DNA of 64,000 nucleotides from Schistosoma mansoni (Eukaryota > Platyhelminthes > Trematoda > Strigeidida > Schistosomatidae), in contig NC_031499.1 in the NCBI RefSeq assembly GCF_000237925.1, positions 5,731,734 to 5,795,733 on the forward strand. Direction: 5' to 3'. The position numbers and the translations under genes were made by a program. Shown here in pieces: positions 13,201 to 25,000 of this stretch. Numbering within the stretch: the stretch's first letter is position 1; each line of letters begins with the position of its first letter. The notes beneath the pieces were generated by a model. The model was given only the letters and a program-made list of their open reading frames with translations. It did not search any database and was not told the origin of the DNA.

Positions 13201-16052
13201 TTCAAACAAGTAATACTAAGTGAATTTAAACTTCACCCCATTGCACAAGCAAGTGGTTATCACGACTCAGTAACTGAGTGGATAACGCAATGGCGTTTGA
13301 AGAGAACGGTACTGAATTAGAGTCCCAGAGTAAACCTCAACTCTGAGATGCAGGTAAATCCAGCTGACGAGTCCTGAATGGGACGAAATGCGCGTCCTGG
13401 ATTCCACAGCTAGCCACTATCCGTCTTTGCTTACAAGTCATGAACATTGTTGCACGTGAGTTGCAACGAAAGATTGAATAAAATCATGCAATCTCAGATA
13501 CTTATAGTCTGTCCGTTTGTTAAAAAACCAAATATAAGTAATTACATTGTATATTAACACGACAGGGTGAGAATCAGTAAGGAAACAATTTACACTATAA
13601 AATAATCGATTAGATAAATGATGAATAGGGGTACTCTAGCTAACCAATCACGTCTTACTCCCACAAAAATTATCAATGTAAGACTAATTCTCAGTAGCTC
13701 AAGTTTCTACACAGTTGTCAGCACAGTGAGATTAAGTGGGTAAGCTGAATGGTAAAACAGTCGAAATACCTACCAATGACATTGGGCTATGATTACGCAA
13801 TACTACCAATTAACTAAAGTTTCACATATGAACCATTAGATGCTGACTGAATGGTCATAATGATAAGAGCTCATTGTCAAACCTGAACTTTCCAGATTCG
13901 GATCCTAGCAGGGTCATGAATATACACCAGTGAGTGCTTCTCGGTTTTCAATAGTTGTTTAACTAGGATTAATCAATTATGTGAACTATAAAACTTCGGA
14001 ATATGTTTATTGTAATTAGTTTAACGAAAATTCCCATTCATAACAATAATAAACTTATAAAGTATAACTGCTTGTTCTACATAAACCAAATCAGCTTGAT
14101 TTAACTCAACCTTGTCTAAGACATCCGCATAAATTTAAAATAATTGCAGTCCCACACAACTCTATAAATTATTATTTATTTATTTTGTGGATAGGTGAAT
14201 GTATGGGTGAGTAAGGAATTATCACTTGCATGTTTTCTCATGTCACCTCAAGGTCAGATAGTGAGCGATGAGTTACAGACAAGGTTATCTATTGGGGAAA
14301 ATCAACCTCGTAGTTACTCATGATCTCCGACCAAATATTTTTGTCTATGTGAGAAAACTTATATATATACCTACCATTTGTGGAAGTTGTAATTTAGTTT
14401 AGTGGATAAACTCATTTAACTTTACTTATTTGTATAGTGAATTGTTAACCATGAGAATGTGTATATCATTACTGTATTGAACAGAAAAAGGATACATGGG
14501 TCATAGAAAACTAATGGATATTTTTCATTATCAAATAAATCGTCCACATTTAATTCACACTGGAATAAAAAAGAATCAGGAAAGAATTAGTGAAAAGTTT
14601 AACAGATCCTTTCAATGAACAATAATTAATTACTTGTGAGCAAAAATGGATAATGGCTAGCAGTGGAAATCCAGGATGCGCATTTCGTCATATTTGGGAC
14701 TCGTCGGCTGGATGTACCTGCATCTCAGAGTTGATGTTAACTCTGGGACTCGAACCCAGTACCTTTCGCTTCAAACATCAATGGGAAGATTCAAACAAGT
14801 TATACTAAGTGAATTTAAACTTTACCCCATTGCACAAGCAAATGGTTATCAGGACTCAGTAGCTGAGTGGATGACGTGATGGCGTTTGAAGCGAAAAGTA
14901 CTGGGTTAGAGTCCCAGAGTGAACATCAACCGTGAGATGCAGGTACATCTAGCTGACGAGTCCCAAATAGGACGAAACGCGCATCCTGGATTCTACTGCT
15001 AACCACTATCCATCTTTGCTTACATTGCTTGTGAATTAAGGCTATATCGAGGCAATACGCACAGTATGCACATATGGCAATTAGAGACTGACCAGTTGCA
15101 GTCCTAAACATCAGTGGGAATATTCAAACAATCAATACTAAGTGAAAATAATTAATAACTGTTATGTAATCAAGCCAAGTAACTGGTCCTGTACATGGCT
15201 TTTTAGTGAATAAATCATTGCACTTTTCAAACCCTGTTCTATTTCCTTTCATTAAGGAAACCCGAAGGTAAATTTCATTGAGTAGAGCTTCAAACCAATC
15301 ACACAAATCTGTTCGTATGATGATTGATGTTGGTAAATTACTGGTTAGATGTTCAAACATGCTCAATCAACGTAAAATGTAACACAGATGTGTATCAGTC
15401 GTAGTTGCAGAACTCCGATTTTCATGACTAGAAAAGAAGTTATCTTGATGAAAAGAATTGTTTTTCAAATAGAAACAGAAACTCAAACTGGAGAAATACG
15501 TTTCAAGAAGAATAAATTTTATATAGGAATGAAAATATTTGAAATGATTCTGAAATCATGAGTCAATTGAAGCTAGACCACCATGGATAACCTTGAAGCA
15601 CTGGACGGCCGTTTCGACCTATTATGGGACTCCTCAGCAGTGCGCATCCACGATCACGCCTCACGAGATTCGAACCCAGGACCAACCAGTCTCGAGCCAG
15701 AGCACTTAACCGATAGATCATTGAGCCGACATCCAACGGCGTTAATGTCTAACTTCGAAAAGGCCGCCCAGTGTTTCCAGGTTTTCTATGGTGGTTTAGC
15801 TTCAATTGACTTATGATTTCAATTATGAAAAATAATAAAATCTCCACAAAACGGCTTCTGATCTTAATTATAAATTTAAAGTAAGATGTAGAATAAACGC
15901 AACTGCATCACTGAGACTGATTTTTTTACTATGTCATTCAACGTCTTTAGTCACGAAGTCTATGAAGTCTAGTTGACTTAAGAACTCTAGGTACAATGGA
16001 AGATTAGCACACAAATGATATGATAAACTAAAGGTGTGAATTTATACGACAC

Positions 16053-16093
<41 letters not shown>

Positions 16094-19000
16094 TCATCAA
16101 ATATCAATAGACAATTAATTAATCTGTATCGACCAACATTGGTTAGACCAATAGTAAGTCACCCCATGAAGTGATCTCATATTTTATATCTGTCCAACCT
16201 TAATTTTCTCTTATCTTACTGATATACTACCCAGCATTGTATGTCAAGTTGGGTGATGGTTACAATGTTATCCAATGAATCACCATTTTTATCTAGTAAT
16301 CGGTGTATAAGATCAGCATAACTCACTTGGTGGTGCAAATATACCAGAATAATGTTACGAAAGAAACTGTGATCAATTATTAGTAATCTATAAGAATCCT
16401 ATATTTCCAAAGACCTAATTTTATAGCCATAGAGTAGTACAAAATGGACAGCTGCGCAGTAAATTCTCCATTTGATTGTCAGACGAACATCTGGATTACA
16501 CCGCATGTGAACCAAATTGGCAAAAGCCAAGTGAACTTTATCCTTGCTGATATTGTGTCAGATAATAACCTACCTAAACCGAAGAGAGATTTCTAAGGTG
16601 TACGAAGTGACCAACATGTTCAGCTACGTCACTCTCATTAAGTGATACAATATTTTTTTAATAACTTACAGTTTGTCTGTATGTTGTAGCAAACTGAAAT
16701 GCAGCTTTCATACGTGATGACGTATCTTTACACAATTGTAGTTGTCCACCTTGTGATGCATCTTGAAAACCTAAAAATTCACCATTTATTTTAAATGCAG
16801 CCAAATAGATTTGTAGGTTAGAATTAGGACTATAAATTGTTTTTAATTTTGTATCTTTAAGAACTGTTGATCCTTTCGTTGGACTATAATAAAGCCAAGG
16901 CATATCCTTCACCCTAAAATAAATGATATTGAAATTGTCTAGTTAATAACCAAAATCAGAATAAAGTTACTTTAAAAAAAGGATGAAGTAGTACTTCACA
17001 AAGTGCCACAATTAGCGTGGTAGTCTAGTAAAAGCAAGAGTAAATATTCTCTGTTTCTAGGGGTTTGAATTTTCCCGTTATTAGTGTTAGTTGTAAATTA
17101 ACTATTTGTAGTCTTGAACATTAATGACTTGAAAGATACAAGCCACTACAAATGAAACTAATCTCCATTTCACTGGCTGGTGGCTATCGGACTCAGTAGT
17201 TTAATGTATAGTGTGTTAATGTTTGAAGCAAAATAGCATTGGGTTCGAGTCTCAATTAAAGCATTTTCAACGATTGAGAAGTCAATGTTAATGGATTCAC
17301 TAGTAAGAATCCTGTAATGTTTATGTATTCCACATGTACTGTTTGTTCTATGGCCTTGTGTCCTAGGCTTGATCAGTAATACTGTCCAACTAGCAAAACC
17401 AACCTTCGGTAGAGGCTGAGAAAATCATAATACCTACTTATTAAAATGCAGTTTTAATATGTCCACTTGCCTGATATCCAGAACAATAAAGAAGTAAGTA
17501 GATAACAGTACAGTTCCAAACATTCAGTTTTATATAATATTTATTCCGTTATAGCTAGATCAACACAGCGATGCACGTACGTTCGGCTGATGAGTCCTAA
17601 ATAGGACGTAACGCTTTTCCTGAATTCTGTTGCTAAACATAATTCAAATATACTAAAATATCATTGATATTCTGCTTGTTAACTTTTCTTTAATTGCACT
17701 GAGGTAAAATATTATTATTTGAGGTGACGTATATTTTGTCGGCCCCACTGACATAGAGAATATCAAGTTTACCATTTTACCCTTTGTGATTTATTAGTAG
17801 AATAGATAGAAAAACGTTGTAATAATACTATTTACGTAATTAGTTCTAAAGGTTAGACGTACTGATTGAAGATAAATAGAGAGAATTTGGAAATGTGATA
17901 GTAAGTATAAAGATATCTACGTGAATTCATCAGCTCAGTGAATAACGCATTAGTATTGGAAGCGAAAGGTACAACCACTGAGGTGGAGTGAGAGGTGTTG
18001 TTGAATCGAAAGGTACTGGGTTGAAGTCCCAGAGTGAACATCAACTCTGAGACGCTGGTACATCCAGCTGACGAGTCCCAAAAGGACGAAACACTCTTCC
18101 TGGATTCCACTGCTAGCCACTATCCATCCTTGCTTACAATGATGGGATAGGTTTAAAAAGACTTCCTGATGAAAATAAAATAACAACTTACCAACTAGTA
18201 TAATCGCTGTTAATTGGAGTTCTTTGACTAGTAAGTCTTCGAAATTCTGAACAAGTACTAGCTGATCCAGTTCCACTTTCGTATAATGTATTTAATTGCA
18301 AGGTACATAAGTTAGCTAGTAATTGACATGCTGTTATATTATTATAAGCTGTCTATAAACAAATATCGAAAAAAGTTCCAGTTGTAGCTTCTACATTTTA
18401 AAATCGTATAATTAAATGCAACATCAGTTTTTGAGAATTACCTTTATAACATGTTTATACTGTTGGTAAATTCATATTACTTAGACTCAGTTATTTAATA
18501 TTAAGTATTCATTGTCTTTTTATACAAACTTCAGAGGTAAGTGTAAAATACATCGTTACCGCACTCAATAATAGTCAATACAAATGAATTATAGATCAGA
18601 AGGGGTTTTGTGGAGATTTCAGTATTTTCATAGTTGAAATCATGAGTCAATAGGAGCTAAACCACCATGAAAAGCCCGGAAGCACTGGGCGGCCATTTCG
18701 TTCTATTGTGGGACTCCTCACCAATGCGCATCCACGATCCCGCTTCACAAGATTCGAACCAAGGACCTACCGGTCTTGCGCCAGAGCACTTAGCCTATAG
18801 TCCACTGAGCCGGCATCCAACGGTGTTAATGTCTAACTTCAACCAATCCACGAAGTCTGAGCAACCGTTCACTAATTGTTTTCAATAAGTTGATATCTCT
18901 ACAACAGACGTTGATGAACTTCACTGGTCACTGATTCCCACTAGAACTCCAGGAAATATCTCTTGAAGTCAGTCACTAGTAAGCATATGATTCTAGATCA

Positions 19001-22000
19001 GTAAGGGTTTTGTAGAGACTTCAGTATTTTCATGGTTGAAATCATGAGTCAATTGAAGCTAAACCACCATGGAATACCTGGAAGCGCACTGCTGATGAGT
19101 CCTATAGTAGGACGAAACGGTCGTCCTGTGCTTCCATGGTGGTCTAGCTTCAATTGACTCATGATTTCAACTATGAAAAGAATTAATTATACCCATATTA
19201 AACTCATTATCGAAATTCAGTCGAATTTCGACATCTATTCGTCGATAAACTATAGCGAATGGAGGTTGATTGAACTGATATTTTCTTTTAAAAAAAAACA
19301 ATGCTGATATATTTATTATATCACAGTGGATAACATCAATACTTTACAGTAATTTATCTTTAGAAATTGGACCACTTATTAGTAGTATACTTGATCAAAA
19401 CCAATTTCACATCCGTCTCATGATATCCATCTGTTATCAATTTAAACATTTTACTTACTGAAAATAGGTCAAAACTAAGTACTTACTGAACAAAATGCTG
19501 TTGCTGAACGTGCTTGTGTCTCAAAATATTTGGATGATATCCCTGTTTGTGAACTTGTCTCACCCTAGAAATAAGAGAAAATAAAAATCTAAGAACGGGC
19601 AAAGTTATGTCATGAGTTTGTCTTTTCTTAATTTTGAAAGTATCGGTATTGTCATAAGTCCGTTAATTTGTTATATTTCTTAGAGATTTGACACGATAAT
19701 ACATGAGTTCTGCTCTCCACAATTGATTGTTGTTCCGAAAACTATCATCAACACCATAAACAAAGATGTATAGTGGCTAGCAGTGGAATCCAGGACTCGC
19801 GTTTCGTCCTATTTGAGAGTGAACATCAACTCTGAGATGCAAATACATCCAGCTGACGAGACCCAAATAGGACGAAACGCGCATCCTGGATTCCAGTGCT
19901 AGACAATATCCATTGTGCTTATAATGCTTTTGAATTAAGGCTATATCGAGGCAATACGCACAGTATGCACATATGGCAATTAGAGGCTGACCAGTTGCAG
20001 TCCTAAACATCGATGGGAAGATTAAAACAAGCAATACTAAGTATCATCAACACCTTTTACTTTATTTTAGTTTCACATACGCTGTAGATATAGGAAATAT
20101 AAATTTCGACTAAAATCATTACCTTTGGAAAAATAACATTTCTGTTTACAAATCAAAAAATAAGAGATCAAATTATACACAACTGATAATATTTCTTAGA
20201 ATTGTATCAAGCAATTATTATGTTCAAAATAATTCACTTAAAGAGTGTAGCATTTTATCATATTGACATACGTTGATGTGTTTACTCGTTTACATAATTA
20301 AACATAATAACTGGAGTTTAGTGAAGCAACAGACAAACACTCTTTAAAATCTGAAAAAACGTACAGCAGGCAATACTAGGGTAAAAGTATCAGATCCTGT
20401 AGGTACAACGGGGCTTGAACCAGAGGCTGAATTGGAAGTGCCGATTGTCGTTGGTGTAATTCCAGGAAAACAAACTCCATCAACCTATATTAAAAGGAAA
20501 TTAATAGCATAATGGGCTGATAAAATACTACTTGATGAGTTTAAATTAAGAGTCTACTACTAGTACTACTACTACTACTACTACTGAAGGGGACTCTACT
20601 CACTGGATTGTTTGTAAGTAGTATATAGCAGGACGTGGAGTCAAAGTTGCAACAATTTTCAAACTGAGTGATAAGTTTCAGCTCATCGAAAGCTTGACAT
20701 TGGCAGAACACTTTGAAACCAGACGAGTAGACAGTTCAGATGATAGAATACACCGGAAAATTCAAATGGGAAATTGAAGACAATTTATATGCATTATGTA
20801 AATAAGTAGTAGATTCCTAAAATGAATATACTTCTTTTTGTCTGTTGCTATATGCAATACTACGAAGAAATAGTCATTTTGTGTTTAATGGTGGAAATGT
20901 GTAGGATTTTCCCAGTTTTTGTGGTAAAGAAAGAAAGTAAGGGGAAGGTCGATCTAATTAAATTCGGTTTCCAATTAACTCGTATTGAAGATTAAAAGAA
21001 AAGTAGTTGCTGATGCATTGATAACACCTTAATTTATGATACTGTATGCTTCTTGAGGATCAATCGCAGACCCTAGGAGAATTGTTTTTATCATTGTCAC
21101 ACTTCTTATTCGCAATTATTTTTGACCCAAAAGTGTGTGGTAATTGGCCACAAGTACTGAACCATATAAAAACAATATGTTACTTTCGTGAAGAAAAGGA
21201 AGAGTAATCGCCACATAATAGTTATTATAATAAGTTTGTATTGAGATGCGATCCAAATTAGAATATAATTGCATTACATTTCATCGAAATTTTCAACTTT
21301 CTCTTACGTTAAACATAAAAGGTAACTACGCTATGATGAGGCGTATACTGGAAGTTCAACATGCTGAGGCTATATATAATTTTTTTTGATTTACGTAAAT
21401 AGAAAACCAGGCATTTTTATGTTGGTTTGTTCTCNNNNNNNNNNNNNNNNNNNNNNNNNNNNNNNNNNNNNNNNNNNNNNNNNNNNNNNNNNNNNNNNNN
21501 NNNNNNNNNNNNNNNNNNNNNNNNNNNNNNNNNNNNNNNNNNNNNNNNNNNNNNNNNNNNNNNNNNNNNNNNNNNNNNNNNNNNNNNNNNNNNNNNNNNN
21601 NNNNNNNNNNNNNNNNNNNNNNNNNNNNNNNNNNTTTGTGCTGATGATGTCGTTCAGAAGGACGATGAAAGCTCCACGACCAAACCATCCAGCTCAGAGA
21701 ACAAACCAACATAAAAATCACCCACCTGAGCTACAAATCTTCTCCACCATCTCAAAACCAGGCATTGTTTATTTACCACTTATCTGTCGAATATCTGGAA
21801 CTAAGAGTTAAAGATAGACACAAGTTACAAACAGCCATCGGTTTAGTCACTTAAACTGGAGTCCTCAAGATCTCATTTTTATATAGATTCAATAAAACTA
21901 GTTTAAATATTTTGTATATATTAACAGTTTAGTGAAGATTACTTCGTTTTAGTGAATACATCTATTTTGTTGCGATGTTTTTATTTTCTAACTTGTCAAA

Positions 22001-25000
22001 CCGTATATGCAGTAAGTGTGCATAAGCAAATTGACCGTGATATTTACGAGTCAATTCTTTCCATTCATTTTCTTCTACTAAAAGATTATTCAGTTATAGT
22101 CATGGCCAGCACAGCCTGAAAAGGATTTGACTCAGTCTCAGTTATCATACCACATCAAGACAGAGAAATTAAAATGACAGAAGGAGATCTAAACCCTATA
22201 TAAGCACTATAATCAGGTGAAAATGAAAACTTTCACGTTACTGACGTCCGTTGTCAGTTGATGTTACATCTGGCATGCGGTGCGACAACTGCAAAGTTTA
22301 GTTCCATGAAGTATGCATAAGCCTCACAGCAACTGCTTACAACAGACTCAGTAAGTTAGATCATAGGTGGGTATGCGTCATGTGCAACACGGATGAAGTT
22401 TTGCTGAGTAACATCATTATCCTATTGACAGGTCTGCAGAATAAGTTGTCAGAAAACTTGAAAAAGGACAGTCACAAAACAAGTAGACAAACAAGGACGT
22501 GCAATAAAAACAAGAAGAGGGATAGTGCTACTGTCAATGGAGCATGTAATAACACTAGTGATGACAAGCAACGAAATCAACTCGTGGACTCAAATTCAAG
22601 CCTCTGCTATCCATCAGAGCAGGAGCATCTCAGAGGCGACATTCTAATGGCATCTGACATCCTAGGCACTTCTGGACACCCCCCTAAACACCTACTTAGG
22701 CTCGGTCCTAATGCAAAACTTAGCGGTAACACTCAGTAACTGGAGACATAATATAGCAGAATACAATTTCTACTCCTTAAGAGTTGTCGAATATTGGAAT
22801 TTTCTGCCGGCTGAGCTAGTTTAAGCGACATTCCAGGAGTCTTTAAGAGAAAACCTGACATCACATCACACCAATTTTCAAAGGAGGTCGACGCAACGAG
22901 CCTTCAGGCTACCGACTGGTGCCTTTCTCTTTATACCTTCGAAAATTATGGAGTCCCTGATATGCAACGGTATACATGACTATTTATTATCCTTAAACTT
23001 TCTTTCACTTCAAAAGCATGGTTTCAGGAAGGGTCATTTTTGTATGACCAACCTGCTGACTGCGGTGGACTAGTGGACAACCATCCTGGGTCTTAAGGAG
23101 AAGGTTGACGTCATTTACCTTGACTTCTCAAAAGCTTTTGATAGGGTCAACCATATATGTCTCATCAATAAGCTAAAACGATTGTGTATCAAACAACCTC
23201 TAATTGACTAGCTAACTTCATAAATAAAAAATCGACGTTTCAAGGTCGGGGCTAACTTCAATTTCCCCCAGGCTATGGAATGTCCTAGTGGGGTCTCGCA
23301 GGGTCCAGCGCTAGGACCTCTTCCTTTTTTGAATTATATAAACGATCTTCCACAACAGGTATCGTCGGACCTGTTGCTCTTTGCTGATGGTGTGAAACTT
23401 TGGAGCGAGATGTGCAATCAAGAGAATACACTTGCACTTCAGGGAGATCTGACTCGACCTCAAAGCTGGGCAGATGACAACGGACTTACCTCTAACACTT
23501 CAGAGTGTAAAGTAGTCCATCTCAGACATTTCGCAGACTATAGCTACAACTTAGGAAAATCCCCTCCGGAAGTATCCTAAGTTGGAAAAGATTTAAAAGT
23601 GCTGGTACCCTACGATCTGAAGTTTTACGCTAACTATGACAAAAATGCCTTTCGAGCAAACCTTGCACTGGAAACATTGAGGCGCATTTTTGGCCAGTTT
23701 GACGGTGGAACTTTCCACATAATCTTCAACGGTTTTGTTCGTCACCATTTAGAATACGGAAACATAGTATTTCTTCCCTCACTGCAAAAGGATAAGGACA
23801 CTCTAGAGCGTATCGAACGGCAAAAGCACGGAATCAGTCCAGGAACTGAAATTCAAGCCTTATGAAGAGCGCCTCCAATCACTTAACCCTTACCTATTAG
23901 AGTATAGGCGTCTCAGAGGTGACTTTCTAATGGCTTACAGTATCCTTACCACTTCTGGACTAAGGATGATATCTTACTATGATTTGCCAATTTCATTTTC
24001 CTCTTTTGTCGTTAATATACCTAGGTTCCTGCCTGGAGGTATTAGTGATCCACTGCTACTAGAAACGTAAGCTTTTTAAGCGAAAGCTTCTTCTATTCGT
24101 TCCACAACCACTTGAACCATTTTAATAGCAAACTTTCGAAGAGTTGATGGACTGTTAAGAACAACTCCATTAAAATGAAACTTGCCAAGGTATGAAGCAC
24201 AATAATGTAGCTGAACTAATGCTGTAATATATCGAAGTGAAGACAACCGCCAGATTTGAAATGAACACATAAGTAACGGCAAATAAGTTATGTAATGTCT
24301 TTCCTACTATAATCACTCAGTTGCATCCATAAGTTAATTTACTTTCATAGGTACATGAGTAAAAGTATATAAAATGAACAATTAACTGGTATCATCGACT
24401 ACCCTCGATGCTCGAACAAGCATATATGTAAGCGAATATTATAATATTCATCTTAAAAATACATACAGGTTAGAAAACCATGTTCGGATAAAGTTCCAGA
24501 GATAAACTTTTACAAAACCATTTTTACTTTCTAGCAAAACTCTAATTTTTTTAAAAAAAAAGGAAATCTGGTATTATTTTACTCTGATCTAAATGAACTA
24601 TTAATCATTATCAGTTCAGTTGTTTGTTCAGGACTTAGAGTTTTACAGTTACGGTCATCTTTCATAAAGTCAAAAATGGAACGTATTAAAGGTATATCGA
24701 AAAGCAGAATGAACCGGATAACGATAAGGGAGACCAAAGAGAATTGCCAGATGTCAAAAAGACCATTTTTCTACTATTAGCAAGAATAATGACTGAATAA
24801 TTGCCGTGTCGACGTCTTATTAGCTATTTACTCTAATTATGGTATGAAAAGGCTCAAACAATATACATGAATATACAAGTAAGTAAATATAAAAATTTCA
24901 AGAGCCTTAAATCAGTAAACTGTGATAAACTCACTCGGGAATTCGGACATATGCATGATTCAGGCAATGAAGAAGCACGCAACATTCTAATTGTTGTCCG

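Larger units (their letters stand above)
11893..16149. other. Intron region expected to hold meckelin exon 10
   Basis: Phase (0 to 1) and homology call for an exon of about 25 codons between exons 9 and 11 (11893-16669 in all). None was convincing: most of the span is Sm-alpha, second-family SINE, the 12623 repeat and AT-rich text. Confidence 0.5.

Noticed and set aside
13760-13850. CATAG...GTAGGT splice-like sites considered as meckelin exon 10
   Set aside because: All three frames contain stops.
14041-14140. Minus-strand stretch (YADVLDKVELNQADLVYVEQ) considered as the missing meckelin exon
   Set aside because: No fitting acceptor or phase and no similarity to the expected FYD-type segment.
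16055-16092. CRISPR-like repeats
   Set aside because: Simple AAT repeats without spacers; a eukaryotic genome.
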